Below are positions 15,954 to 24,554 of a stretch of DNA of 64,000 nt, piece by piece (the stretch's first letter is position 1; every line of letters starts with the position of its first letter). Below the pieces are notes generated by a model. It was not told the DNA's origin. It saw only the letters and a list, made by a program, of their open reading frames with translations, and did not search any database. Source of the stretch: Crossiella sp. S99.2 (GTDB lineage Bacteria > Actinomycetota > Actinomycetes > Mycobacteriales > Pseudonocardiaceae); the NCBI RefSeq assembly GCF_023094165.1, contig NZ_JALMDK010000018.1:62001-126000 (forward strand). The letters run 5' to 3'. The position numbers were made by a program, and so were the translations under genes.

Positions 15954-17111
15954 TCACCGGTCCACGGCGGCCCCGGCCAGCCAGGTGCGCAGGGCCCACC
16001 AGGTGTGCAGGGTGGTGAGCACGTTCGAGCGGCCAGTGGGCGAGGTTTCGCTGAGGTCGATCTCGGTGAGTTCGGCCAGCCGGTCCAGGCGGTAGCGCAC
16101 GGTGTTGGCGTGGATGTGCAGGGCCGTGGCGGTGGCGGTCAGTCGACGGCCGTGGTCGAGGTAGCACAACGCGGTGGCGGCGATTTCCTGGTGGAAGCCG
16201 CTTTTCTCGTCCAGCGGGCGCATCAGTTCCGCGGCCAGGGTCGCCGCCAGCGCCGGGTAGGCGGCCAGCGCGGTTTCCCCGGCCAGGTCAGTGAGCCGGT
16301 GCACGCCGGTGACGGCCACGGCAAGGGCCCGCACGCACATCGGGTAGACCTCGCGCAGCGCGGTCAGCGCGGTGGCGGGTGCGACCACCAGCTGCACCTC
16401 GTCCTCATCGGACCAGCACGGCGGCTGCTGGGCCAGGCCCGCGAGTCGTCCCTCGACCAGGCCGTAGACGCCGCCGAAGGGTTGCAGGCGGGCCTCCAGG
16501 GCCCTGGCCCGGCCCGGATCGGTGACGTCGGAGACCACACAGTGGTACTGCTCGGCCGGTCGCAATCCCGCCCGGCCGAGTTCGGCGGCGTCCGGGAAAT
16601 CGCCGTCGGGCACCAGCAACCGGCGCAGCACCTGGGTGTTCAGATCGCGCGCGGTGCGGGAGAGCTGGAGTTCGGCGGTGTGGTAGCCGCTGATGATGTG
16701 CCGTTCCACCGCGCCGACGTAGTGGTCCAGGTCGACGATGAAGTCCAGGATGGTCGCGTCGTCGGCGTCGGTGCCACGGGCCAGTTCCACACTCGCCCTG
16801 ATCAACTCGGTGCGGCCCGCGTGCACCCCGCGCAGCAGGCCGCCGATGGACACGCCCTGGGCGGCCCGGTCCGCGCCGAGTGCCTGCGCCGCGGTGAACT
16901 CGCCTTCCTCGTGCGCGTCGCCGCGTTCCAGGTGCGCGATGCCCTCGGCGAGCAGGGTGGCGATATGCCGCCGGTTCTCCGCCTCCGGCAGCCGGGCCAC
17001 CTCGGGCGAGTGGGCGCGGGCCGCGTTGGTCACCCTGGCCACGACCTTGTCGTCGGCGGCCACCACCGCCAGCGCGCGCAGCATCACCTCGGTCATCCGC
17101 CCAGCAACCAC
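15954..17111 (-). CDS. PucR/CdaR-type transcriptional regulator
   Basis: About 385 residues. The C-terminus carries the PucR-type helix-turn-helix (ATALHIHANTVRYRLDRLAEL), and the middle contains a degenerate GGDEF-like/RsbRD-type region. This layout is common in actinobacterial regulators of catabolic genes. GTG 17111 was selected because GGAGG lies 6 bp upstream; GTG codons at 17117 and 17147 are less well placed. It is divergent from the flavoprotein dehydrogenase gene (start 17294), so that gene is its likely target. Confidence 0.87.
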   Translation of the reverse strand: MVAGRMTEVMLRALAVVAADDKVVARVTNAARAHSPEVARLPEAENRRHIATLLAEGIAHLERGDAHEEGEFTAAQALGADRAAQGVSIGGLLRGVHAGRTELIRASVELARGTDADDATILDFIVDLDHYVGAVERHIISGYHTAELQLSRTARDLNTQVLRRLLVPDGDFPDAAELGRAGLRPAEQYHCVVSDVTDPGRARALEARLQPFGGVYGLVEGRLAGLAQQPPCWSDEDEVQLVVAPATALTALREVYPMCVRALAVAVTGVHRLTDLAGETALAAYPALAATLAAELMRPLDEKSGFHQEIAATALCYLDHGRRLTATATALHIHANTVRYRLDRLAELTEIDLSETSPTGRSNVLTTLHTWWALRTWLAGAAVDR

Positions 17112-17293
17112 AAGCACCCTCCGGAGACGTCGTTGTGTGGCGGCCACAACGGGGTCGACGGCCTTTGGCGGGACGAGCCTATCTTCGCCTCGGCCACTAC
17201 TGGTTACCTGGGATCACGCGAGCGTAACAGCGCGGTCCCCTGCCCCGTCAGCTCGCGCCAACACCCCCTTCGGCGCGGAAAGGTGTGTTCAGC

Positions 17294-19096
17294 GTGCCCA
17301 ATTCCAGTCAGGACACCGGTTCGGGCTTCAGCAGGCGCACGCTGTTGACAGCGGGTGGCGCGCTGGCCGTCGGCGGCACCCTCGGCATCGCCCAGGCGCA
17401 AGCCGCGCCCTCAGCCGGGCCCAGCGCGGACGCGGACGTCATCGTGGTCGGCTCCGGCCTGGCCGGACTGGTCGCGACCTCGGAACTGGCCGCCGCGGGC
17501 AAGCGGGTGCTGTTGCTGGACCAGGAACCCGAGGCGAGCCTGGGCGGTCAGGCGTTCTGGTCGCTGGGCGGGCTGTTCCTCATCGACTCCCCCGAGCAGC
17601 GCACCGCCGGGATCAAGGACTCCCTCGAACTGGCCCGCAACGACTGGTTCAACACCGCCGGTTTCGACCGGGGCGTGGACAATCCGCTCGGCGAGGACTA
17701 CTGGGCCAAGCGGTGGGCCGATGCCTACCTGGAGTTCGCCGCCGCGGAGAAGCGGAACTGGTTGCACGGCCTGGGGGTGCGCTGGGTGCCCATCGTCGGC
17801 TGGGCCGAGCGCGGCGGCATGCTGGCCGACGGGCCGGGCAACTCGGTGCCGCGCTTCCACCTGACCCTGGGCACCGGTCCCGGGGTGATGGAGCCGTTCG
17901 AGAAGCTGGTGCGCGACCAGCACGCCAAGGGCAACGTCTACTTCCGCTTCCGCCACCAGGTCGACGGGCTCATCACCTCCGGCGGCGCGGTCACCGGGGT
18001 ACGCGGCAGCGTGCTGGCGCACAGCACCGCCGCCCGCGGCACCCCCAGTTCCCGCACCAAAATCGGTGATTTCGAGCTGCGCGCGCCGATGGTCATCGTC
18101 ACCTCCGGCGGCATCGGCGGCAACCAGGAACTGGTGCGCCGCAACTGGCCCAGCCGCTTGGGCCCGCCGCCCACCCGCATGATCACCGGCGTGCCCGCGC
18201 ACGTGGACGGCCGGATGCTGGGCATCACCGAGCAGGCCGGGGCCAGGGTGGTCAACCGGGACCGGATGTGGCACTACACCGAGGGCATGACCAACCACAC
18301 CCCGATCTGGCCCGGCCACGGGATCCGGGTGCTGGCCGCGCCGTCCTCGCTGTGGGTGGACGCCACCGGCCGCCGCTTCCCCAGCCCCGGCATGCCCAGC
18401 TACGACACCCTCGGCACGCTGGAGCTGATCAAGCGCTCTGGGCACGACTACTCCTGGTTCGTGCTGAACAAGCGGATCATCGACAAGGAGTTCGTGCTCT
18501 CCGGGTCCGAGCAGAACCCCGAGCTGACCGCGAAGAACCTGATCGCCTACCTGGCCAGCCGCCTGCTCAACAGCACGCCCCCGCCGGTGAAGGCGTTCAT
18601 GGACAAGGGCGAGGACTTCGTCATCGCCAACGCACTGCCGGAACTGGTCGCCGGCATGAACCGGCTCACCGGCAGCAACCTGATCAACCTGGACTTCCTG
18701 CGCAGGCAGATCACCTTGCGGGACGGTCAGGTGGACAACCCGTTCACCAAGGACAGCCAGATCATGGGCATCCGCAACTCGCTGGCCTACTCCGGCGACA
18801 GCCTGGCCCGAACCGCGCCACTGCACAAGATCCTGGACCCGGCGGCGGGCCCGCTGATCGCGATCCGGATGAACATCCTCACCCGGAAAACCCTGGGCGG
18901 CCTGCAAACCGACCTGTCCGGCCGGGTGCTCGGCGCCAACGGCCAGCCCATTCCCGGGCTGTACGCGGCGGGCGAGGTGGCCGGATTCGGCGGCGGCGGC
19001 GTGCACGGCTACCGCGCCCTGGAAGGCACTTTCCTCGGCGGCTGCCTGTTCTCCGGCAGGCAGGCCGGGCGGGCCGCGGCCAGAGAGGGCGCGTAG
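17294..19096 (+). CDS. exported FAD-binding dehydrogenase (FrdA/KstD-like)
   Basis: A 600-residue flavoprotein with a Tat signal (SRRTLLTAGGALAVGG, cleavage near AQAAPS). The FAD Rossmann motif is VIVVGSGLAGLVATSELAAAGKRVLLLD, and the C-terminal FAD-contact region is GLYAAGEVAGFGGGGVHGYRALEG. The order of blocks matches the fumarate reductase/3-ketosteroid dehydrogenase superfamily. Substrate unknown. GTG 17294 is preferred over GTG 17285 because GGAAAGG sits 10 bp before it. The divergent PucR gene is the likely regulator. The stop is followed after 12 bp by repeat element D. Confidence 0.88.
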   Translation: MPNSSQDTGSGFSRRTLLTAGGALAVGGTLGIAQAQAAPSAGPSADADVIVVGSGLAGLVATSELAAAGKRVLLLDQEPEASLGGQAFWSLGGLFLIDSPEQRTAGIKDSLELARNDWFNTAGFDRGVDNPLGEDYWAKRWADAYLEFAAAEKRNWLHGLGVRWVPIVGWAERGGMLADGPGNSVPRFHLTLGTGPGVMEPFEKLVRDQHAKGNVYFRFRHQVDGLITSGGAVTGVRGSVLAHSTAARGTPSSRTKIGDFELRAPMVIVTSGGIGGNQELVRRNWPSRLGPPPTRMITGVPAHVDGRMLGITEQAGARVVNRDRMWHYTEGMTNHTPIWPGHGIRVLAAPSSLWVDATGRRFPSPGMPSYDTLGTLELIKRSGHDYSWFVLNKRIIDKEFVLSGSEQNPELTAKNLIAYLASRLLNSTPPPVKAFMDKGEDFVIANALPELVAGMNRLTGSNLINLDFLRRQITLRDGQVDNPFTKDSQIMGIRNSLAYSGDSLARTAPLHKILDPAAGPLIAIRMNILTRKTLGGLQTDLSGRVLGANGQPIPGLYAAGEVAGFGGGGVHGYRALEGTFLGGCLFSGRQAGRAAAREGA

Positions 19097-19108
19097 CGGC
19101 CGGAGTCC

Positions 19109-19176
19109 GGCGAGTTGGGCCAACCGGTACGCCGGTTTTGCCCAAGCGGGCGTACCAGTTGGGCCAACTGGTACGC
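19109..19176. repeat. TTGGCC-type intergenic element, copy D
   Basis: Inverted repeat with arms built on GAGTTGGGCCAAC + GGTACGCC and its complement, around a core containing TTTTGCCCAAGC. It begins 12 bp after the dehydrogenase stop and directly abuts a truncated gene fragment on its right side. Confidence 0.88.
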
Positions 19177-19185
19177 GGGCGCGGG

Positions 19186-19320
19186 CAGTCCCAGCGACTG
19201 GCTGCGGGACAGGGCCCGGTCCAGGTGTGCCTGCGCGGCTTCGAGGTCCCTGGCCTGGCGGGCGGTGTGGGCCAGGCCGGTCTCGGCCAGGATCTCGCCG
19301 CGGGTGCAGGCGCGTTCCAC
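19186..19320 (-). pseudogene. remnant of a TPR-containing regulator
   Basis: The minus strand encodes about 45 residues (RGEILAETGLAHTARQARD then LEAAQAHLDRALSRSQSLGL) that look like a TPR-helix pair from the C-terminal region of a LuxR/AfsR-type regulator. There is no start, no other domain and no stop of its own; the fragment runs straight into repeat element D. I read it as a gene remnant cut at the element. Confidence 0.5.
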
Positions 19321-19324
19321 CGAG

Positions 19325-19510
19325 ATGGTGCAGGAGCTGGGCCTGGCCCTCGGGGTGGCCGTGCTGGGCAGCCTGGCCGCCGTGGCCGCCGGTGCGGGCA
19401 TCGTGTTGCTGGCGGTGCTGGCCGCGGTGGTGCTGCGGCACATCGGGCGGCTGGGCAGCTCCGGCTACGCCGCGACCGGCGATGGCGGGCGCCGTCCGCA
19501 GCCTGATTGA
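19325..19510 (+). pseudogene. remnant of a DHA2-type MFS drug exporter
   Basis: The plus strand encodes VQELGLALGVAVLGSLAAV, the typical helix-13 region of DHA2 (14-helix) drug transporters. It is joined directly to a last helix (GIVLLAVLAAVVLRHIGRLG) and a natural stop at 19508-19510. The ~50-100 residues usually between these helices, and everything upstream, are missing. The original terminator survives downstream, so only the 3' end of the old gene remains. Confidence 0.6.
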
Positions 19511-19517
19511 GGTTGTG

Positions 19518-19550
19518 CCGGCGAGCCCCGTCCGCACCGGGGCTCGCCGG
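19518..19550. terminator. hairpin terminator of the dead exporter gene
   Basis: Perfect 13-bp stem (19518-19530 with 19538-19550; arm CCGGCGAGCCCCG) with a 7-nt loop, 8 bp after the exporter remnant's stop. It also serves the convergent reductase gene ending at 19558. Confidence 0.78.
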
Positions 19551-19557
19551 GAACCGG

Positions 19558-19989
19558 TCACTTCGGTTCGAGCACGAACACCGGGATCTGCCGGTCGGTC
19601 TTCTCCTGGTACTCCGCGTAGGCGGGGTAGGCCGCGACCGCCCGCTCCCACCACTCGGCCCGTTCCGCGCCGTCGACCTCGCGGGCCTGGTAGTCCTTGG
19701 TCACGGTCCCGTCCTGCAACGGGAACTCCGGGTGTGCCTTGAGGTTGTGGTACCAGGTCGGGTGTTCGGGGGCGCCGCCCTTGGAGGCCACGACCGCGTA
19801 CCGGCCGTGGTGCTCCACCCGCATCACCGGGGTGTAGCGCAGCTTGCCGGACTTCGCGCCGCGCAGCGTCAGCAACACGATGGGCGAGCCCAGCACCTCG
19901 ATCCCCTCGGTGGTCCCGGTGTCCAGGATCCGCTTGGTCTGGTCCTGGACCCAGTCGGTCGGACTGAACTCGACGTTCTGCTCTGCCAT
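19558..19989 (-). CDS. F420-dependent nitroreductase-family (DDN-like) protein
   Basis: A 143-residue protein with the split-barrel layout of the deazaflavin-dependent nitroreductase family. It has GSPIVLLTLRGAKSGKLRYTPVM with the conserved KSG...R contacts to the F420 phosphate tail, then VVASKGGAPEHPTWYHNLKAHPEF, the family signature. Members reduce quinones, nitroaromatics or enones with reduced F420, a cofactor common in actinobacteria. ATG 19989 gives the usual family length. It stands alone. Confidence 0.9.
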   Translation of the reverse strand: MAEQNVEFSPTDWVQDQTKRILDTGTTEGIEVLGSPIVLLTLRGAKSGKLRYTPVMRVEHHGRYAVVASKGGAPEHPTWYHNLKAHPEFPLQDGTVTKDYQAREVDGAERAEWWERAVAAYPAYAEYQEKTDRQIPVFVLEPK

Positions 19990-20067
19990 GTCCACGATCA
20001 ACGCCCGGCCTCCGGCCCCCATTCCCCGTACCGCCCGTCCGGGTGACAGACGATCCGCCACCGGCGC

Positions 20068-20790
20068 TCAGCCGACCGGGAGCACCGCCGTGAGCAGCGG
20101 CAACGTGGTGGGCTGGGCCGAGCCACCCGCGGGCTCCACGGTCAGCCCGATCCGCTCCCCCGGCGCGACCCCATGTGCGACAAGGGTTTTGCCCGCCCCC
20201 AACAGCCCGGCCGACCGCGCCCCCGCGACCCCGATGACCCACGCCTGATAGCCGCGCCCCGCCGCCGGAGCGGGCAGGCCACTGGCGAGCAGGACCACCG
20301 CCGCGCGCGCCGGGGAGTGCACCACCGACAGCGTGCCGCCGCCCGGCGCGGTGGCACTGAGCACCCGGGCGTCCTGGGCGGCCAGCAGCGCGGCGGCCTC
20401 GGCGGAGAACTCCTGCGCGGCGACCTGACCGGCCACCTGGTCACCGGGCGCGGTGCTCTGCACGCCCAGCAGCAGCACCGCGAGTACCGCCGCCGCGGCC
20501 GCGATCAGCACCCGGCGGGAGCGGCGGATTTCCGGTGCGGGCAGCGGGGTCGCGGGCGGGAACTGGGTGGTGCGGGCGGCCGCGGTCAGCACCCGGGCCC
20601 GCAGCCCTGGCGGCGGGGGTTCGGCCAGGGCCTCGGCGAACAGGGCGGCGGTCGCGGTGAACTCGGCCACCTCCAGCACGCAGCTCGGGCAGTCCCGCAG
20701 GTGCCGGTCGTAGTCGGCGTGCTCGGCCGGGGAGAGCGCACCGGCGACAAAAGCGCCGGTCAGCGCGTGCGCGTCGGCTGCGGGTTTCAT
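20068..20790 (-). CDS. zinc-finger anti-sigma factor (RskA-like)
   Basis: A 240-residue protein. The cytoplasmic N-terminus has the anti-sigma zinc motif YDRHLRDCPSC (H-x3-C-x2-C), followed by one transmembrane helix (RRVLIAAAAAVLAVLLLGV) and an extracellular RskA-type domain (AVVLLASGLPAP, GYQAWVIG). Such proteins hold an ECF sigma factor at the membrane until regulated proteolysis. Its start shares a base with the stop of the upstream sigma gene. Confidence 0.92.
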   Translation of the reverse strand: MKPAADAHALTGAFVAGALSPAEHADYDRHLRDCPSCVLEVAEFTATAALFAEALAEPPPPGLRARVLTAAARTTQFPPATPLPAPEIRRSRRVLIAAAAAVLAVLLLGVQSTAPGDQVAGQVAAQEFSAEAAALLAAQDARVLSATAPGGGTLSVVHSPARAAVVLLASGLPAPAAGRGYQAWVIGVAGARSAGLLGAGKTLVAHGVAPGERIGLTVEPAGGSAQPTTLPLLTAVLPVG

Positions 20791-21368
20791 CAGGTCACTC
20801 CCAGGCAGTCGCGGAGCCGGATCATGGCGTCCCGCAGGCGCCGTCGCACCGTGGGCACGGGCAGGTTCAGCAGTGCCGCGATCTGCGCGCAGTCCCGCCC
20901 CTGGTAGTAGGCCAGGACCAGGCAGTCGCGCTGTTCCCGGGTGAGCCCGGCCAGCTGGCGGCGGAGCTGATGCCTGCGCAGGCTCGCGCCACCGGATTCC
21001 GGTTGCGGCGCCTCGGGTTCCGCGACCGCCGCCGGTCTTGGCCGCGGCACCGGAGTGCCGGTGCGCAGGTGCTGCACGGCGGCCTGATGCGCGCGGGCCA
21101 CGATCCAGGCCAGCGCGCTCCCCCGGTCCGGGTCGAACCCGGCCGCCTCTCGCCAGGCGGCCAGTAACACCGCCTCGGTGAGGGTCGCCGAACTCGTCTC
21201 ATCCCGGACGAGCTGGCGAACGATGCCCCAGACGGGGCCGATCACCGCGTCGTAGAACCCGGCGAAAGCGGCGCGGTCACCACGGGCGGCCAGCACCAGC
21301 AGTTCCTCGGCCGTGGCCGGGGCGGCCTGGCCGGACTGGGTGGCACGCAGGCGGACGGGCTCCGGCAT
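20790..21368 (-). CDS. ECF sigma factor (SigK-like)
   Basis: A 192-residue ECF sigma factor: region 2 (FAGFYDAVIGPVWGIVRQLV...AVLLAAWREAAGFDPDRGSALAWIVARAH) and region 4 (LTREQRDCLVLAYYQGRDCAQIAALLNLPVPTVRRRLRDAMIRLRD). The arrangement with an RskA-type anti-sigma matches the SigK/RskA group, where release follows membrane proteolysis. Stop and anti-sigma start overlap (TGATG), so the two are coupled. The ATG at 21368 gives the normal N-terminal extension. Confidence 0.92.
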   Translation of the reverse strand: MPEPVRLRATQSGQAAPATAEELLVLAARGDRAAFAGFYDAVIGPVWGIVRQLVRDETSSATLTEAVLLAAWREAAGFDPDRGSALAWIVARAHQAAVQHLRTGTPVPRPRPAAVAEPEAPQPESGGASLRRHQLRRQLAGLTREQRDCLVLAYYQGRDCAQIAALLNLPVPTVRRRLRDAMIRLRDCLGVT

Positions 21369-21465
21369 GACGACTGGCTCCCACTTCCGATCGGTGGACG
21401 AACACCCTCTTGTTCGCACACCGGAGCACTCCGGTTCAGCCCCGTTTTTGGCCCGTCGTCCCCGC

Positions 21466-21927
21466 TCAGTCCAGGCAGAACTCGTTGCCCTCCGGATCGG
21501 TCATCACGATGTGCCCCGCCCCCATCGGCGGTTCCGGGTCGTGCCGGAGCACCCGCGTCCCGCCCAGCTCGACCAGCCGCGCGCACTCGGCCTCCAGCGC
21601 CGCCATCCGCTCCGCACCCTGCAACCCGGGCGCCGCCCGCACATCCAGGTGCACCCGGTTCTTCGCGACCTTTCCTTCGGGCACCTGTTGAAAGAAAACC
21701 CGTGGTCCGCGCCCGTCCGGGTCCTCGATGGCCGAGCGGGTGTTGCGGTGCTCCGGCGGCACCCCCAGTCCGGCCAGGAAGTCGTCCCAGGCGGCCAGCG
21801 CATCGGCGCCCGCGGGCAGCTCGACGCCGGGCGGGGCCGGGTGCACGTAGCCCAGCGCCGCCCGCCAGAAGATCGACAGCGCCTTGGGGTCGTGCGCGTC
21901 GAAGGTGAACTGGACCTCGCGGCTCAT
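21466..21927 (-). CDS. VOC-family protein
   Basis: A 153-residue single-domain VOC protein. It opens with VQFTFDAHDPKALSIFWRAAL and ends with HIVMTDPEGNEFCLD; the middle has KVAKNRVHLDVRAA, giving the paired beta-alpha-beta modules with possible metal ligands. Substrate unknown. Its start overlaps the stop of the upstream DinB-like gene (ATGA), so the two are cotranscribed, and both are divergent from a WYL-domain regulator. Confidence 0.87.
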   Translation of the reverse strand: MSREVQFTFDAHDPKALSIFWRAALGYVHPAPPGVELPAGADALAAWDDFLAGLGVPPEHRNTRSAIEDPDGRGPRVFFQQVPEGKVAKNRVHLDVRAAPGLQGAERMAALEAECARLVELGGTRVLRHDPEPPMGAGHIVMTDPEGNEFCLD

Positions 21928-22493
21928 CGGGTGGCTCCGTTCGTGTGCAGGTACAGGTCGCGCAGCAGGCTGACCTCGGACAGGTGGTGGATCAGTTCGC
22001 GGTGGATGTGCAGCACCAGATCGGCCATGGCCAGCTCCGGGTAGGGCTCCTTGTCGCCGACCGGCACCCGGAGCCCCTCCGCGCCCAGGCCACGCACCCC
22101 AGCCAGCCAGAGGTCCAGCTGGGTGTCGAGCTGGTCGAGCGCGGTGGCGGCGTCCCCGGCGTACTCCCAGGTGTCATAGGCGGCCGCCGGGGCGCCGAAG
22201 TGCGCGGCGTTGCGCATGGCGAGCACGCCGACGATGACGTGGCCCAGGCGCCAGGCGATGGTGCTGAACGGCGCGGGCACCGGTGCGGGGTAGGCGTAGT
22301 CGATGACAAAGTCGCCGCCGCCGACCGCCAGCGGCGTGATCGCGGCGCCGCGCGGCCGCACGCTCCAGGCGTCCGGGACCGGCGACCAGAAGTACTCCTC
22401 GTCGGTCAGGCCGTCAAGCCGGGCGCGCACCTGGTGGTTCCAGTGGAACTCCCACTGCTCACGCAACCGCTGGTTCCAGTCGAGTTCGTCCAT
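21924..22493 (-). CDS. DinB-superfamily protein
   Basis: A 189-residue four-helix-bundle protein of the DinB_2 group. The motifs WNQRLREQWEFHWNHQVRARLDGLTDEEYFW, STIAWRLGHVIVGVLAMRNAAHF and HIHRELIHHLSEVSLLRDLY provide conserved metal-binding histidines. It starts an operon with the VOC gene (4-bp overlap) and is divergent from the WYL regulator, with a perfect palindromic operator candidate in the 62-bp gap. Confidence 0.87.
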   Translation of the reverse strand: MDELDWNQRLREQWEFHWNHQVRARLDGLTDEEYFWSPVPDAWSVRPRGAAITPLAVGGGDFVIDYAYPAPVPAPFSTIAWRLGHVIVGVLAMRNAAHFGAPAAAYDTWEYAGDAATALDQLDTQLDLWLAGVRGLGAEGLRVPVGDKEPYPELAMADLVLHIHRELIHHLSEVSLLRDLYLHTNGATR

Positions 22494-22512
22494 GGCACCA
22501 CCCTGACATCCC

Positions 22513-22535
22513 TAGCGGACAGTATCGGTCCGCTA
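22513..22535. promoter_or_regulatory. perfect palindrome between DinB operon and WYL regulator
   Basis: TAGCGGAC and GTCCGCTA (8 bp, perfect) with a 7-bp spacer, midway between divergent starts at 22493 and 22556. Size and position fit an operator for the WYL regulator acting on both genes. Confidence 0.7.
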
Positions 22536-22555
22536 TCTCTGGCAGGCTGCCCGAT

Positions 22556-23521
22556 ATGGACCTGACGGGTGACGCGGAGCGGGGCACCACCGAGCGGGTG
22601 CTCACCCTGCTCGGCCTGCTGCAACAGCGCCCGGTCTGGACCGGCCCGGAACTGGCCGGACGACTGGGCGTCACCGCGCGCACGGTGCGGCGTGATGTCG
22701 AGCGGCTGCGCGCGCTCGGCTACCCGGTGCAGGCCAGCCAGGGCGTCGGCGGCGGCTACCAGCTCGGCCCCGGCCAGGACATGCCGCCGCTGCTGCTGGA
22801 CGACGCGGAGGCGATCGCCACCGCGGTCTCGCTGCTGGCCGGTGCGGGCGGCGCGGTCGCCGGCGCGGGCGAGGCCGCGTTGCGCGCACTGTCCAAACTG
22901 GACCGGGTGCTGCCCACCCGGCTGCGCGCCGAGGTGCGGGCGCTGGCCGACTCGGTGGTCTCTTTCGACGGCGGCCGCACACCGGTGGACGCCGAGGCAC
23001 TGCTGACCCTGGCCAGGGCCTGCCGCGATGAGGTGGAGGCCGGTTTTGACTACCCGTCCCACGGCGAGGTGCGCAGGCGGCGGGTCGAGCCCTACCGCTT
23101 GGTCGCCTCCGACCGGCACTGGTACCTGCTCGCCTACGACCTGGACCGGGACGGCTGGCGCAGTTTCCGGGTCGACCGGATGGCCGAGGTGGCCGCGCGG
23201 GCCTGGCGGTTCCGCCCGCGCCCGGTGCCCGACGCCGCGACCTACGTGCAGGAGGGCGTGGCCAGCCGGGTCTACCCGCACCAGGCCCGCTTCCTGGTGC
23301 ACGCCCCGGCCGAGCTGGTGCGCACCCAGATCCCGGCCGCGGCGGCGGTCGTCCGGCCACACGAGGACAACCGCTGCGAGGTGCTCAGCGGCGGCGTCAA
23401 CCTGGACGGGGTGCTGATGCACGTGCTGCTGCTGGGCCACGACTTCCAGGTGCTCGACCCACCCGAACTCGGGCAGCGCGCCCGCGAACTGGCCGAGCGG
23501 CTGCGCGCGGCGTCAGGATAG
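22556..23521 (+). CDS. HTH/WYL-domain (YafY-type) regulator
   Basis: A 321-residue regulator with an N-terminal DeoR-like winged helix (RVLTLLGLLQQRPVWTGPELAGRLGVTARTVRRDVERLRALGYPV) and a WYL domain (VEPYRLVASDRHWYLLAYDLDRDGWRSFRVDRM). A WCX-type C-terminal region follows (HVLLLGHDFQVLDPPEL). This family usually represses a divergent small operon and senses a ligand through the WYL domain. Here the divergent DinB-VOC pair is the likely target. The 3' end overlaps the convergent sigma gene by 9 bp. Confidence 0.92.
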   Translation: MDLTGDAERGTTERVLTLLGLLQQRPVWTGPELAGRLGVTARTVRRDVERLRALGYPVQASQGVGGGYQLGPGQDMPPLLLDDAEAIATAVSLLAGAGGAVAGAGEAALRALSKLDRVLPTRLRAEVRALADSVVSFDGGRTPVDAEALLTLARACRDEVEAGFDYPSHGEVRRRRVEPYRLVASDRHWYLLAYDLDRDGWRSFRVDRMAEVAARAWRFRPRPVPDAATYVQEGVASRVYPHQARFLVHAPAELVRTQIPAAAAVVRPHEDNRCEVLSGGVNLDGVLMHVLLLGHDFQVLDPPELGQRARELAERLRAASG

Positions 23522-24460
23522 GTACGCGGGCAGGCCGAACCGGGTCAGGTCGGCGGTGAGGAAGGAGGTCACCTCGGCCACCCGATCACCTTGCAGGGTA
23601 AGGATATCCAGGCCACCAGGCCGGTACTGACTGGCGGCCTCCTCCCACATGTACGTGCCGAAGGCGAGCTGTCCGTTGGCCGCGGCCGGCAGGAACCGCC
23701 AGCCGTAGCGCAGCGGGCCGTCGAGCAGGAAGGCGCGGATCGCGTCCCGGCCGCGGTACCACTCGGGCAGCGGCGGCATCGAGTAGCGCGCGTCCTCGGC
23801 CAGCATGGCCACGATCGCCTCGACATCGCCGAGCTGCCATGCCTCGGTCCAGCGGGCCGCGAGCGCGGCGACCGAGTCCTCCCCCAGCTCGCGCAGCACG
23901 GTCTGCTGGGTCGGCGCGGCCGAGTCGATCACCTTGCGGGCCCGTTGCAGCGCGCTGTTCACCGAGGCCACCGAGCTGTCCAGCTGACCGGCCACCTCCG
24001 CGGCGGAGAAACCGAGCACCTCCCGCAGGATCAGCACCGCCCGCTGGGTCGCGGTCAGGTGCTGCAACGCGGCCACAAAGGCCAGTTCCACGCCCTCGCG
24101 GGCCAGGTAATCCTGCTCGGGCGAGGGGTAGGGCTCCAGCCAGCTGACCTCGGTGGCGGACGTGGCCGGGTCCAGATCCACCGGCAGTTCCCGGCGGCCC
24201 CGGCGTTCGATCATGGTGAGACACCGGTTGGTCGCGATCTTGTACAGCCAGGCGCGCACGAACCCGCGGTCGTCCAGGTTGCCCAGTCCGCGCCAGGCCC
24301 GCACGAGTGACTCCTGCACCGCGTCCTCGGCGTCGTGCAGTGAGCCGAGCATCCGGTAGCAGTGCGCCAGCAACTCGCCCCGGTAGGGCAGGACCAGCGC
24401 CTCGAACGCGTCGGCGTCGCCGCGGCGGGCGGCGGTGAGCAGGTCGGCTGGCGCGGTCAC
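23513..24460 (-). CDS. SigX5-type ECF sigma factor with SnoaL-like C-terminal domain
   Basis: About 315 residues. Region 2 (YRGELLAHCYRMLGSLHDAEDAVQESLVRAWRGL) and region 4 (LTATQRAVLILREVLGFSAAEVAGQLDSSVASVNSALQRAR) are followed by a ~120-residue NTF2/SnoaL-fold domain (WTEAWQLGDVEAIVAMLAEDARYSMPPLPEWYRGRD). This fusion typifies sigma factors controlled by their own C-terminal domain rather than a membrane anti-sigma. GTG 24460 is preferred to the upstream GTG at 24523, which lacks a ribosome site. It is divergent from a protein made of two SnoaL domains, which may be its target. Confidence 0.9.
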   Translation of the reverse strand: MTAPADLLTAARRGDADAFEALVLPYRGELLAHCYRMLGSLHDAEDAVQESLVRAWRGLGNLDDRGFVRAWLYKIATNRCLTMIERRGRRELPVDLDPATSATEVSWLEPYPSPEQDYLAREGVELAFVAALQHLTATQRAVLILREVLGFSAAEVAGQLDSSVASVNSALQRARKVIDSAAPTQQTVLRELGEDSVAALAARWTEAWQLGDVEAIVAMLAEDARYSMPPLPEWYRGRDAIRAFLLDGPLRYGWRFLPAAANGQLAFGTYMWEEAASQYRPGGLDILTLQGDRVAEVTSFLTADLTRFGLPAYLS

Positions 24461-24554
24461 CTGCCCATCTTGCAAGGAAGTTCGCGCCACCGCGATGAGT
24501 TCCGGCGTTTCCCCGGGTTCCACCGGTACCAGTCACTACTCAGGAGGACCCGAG

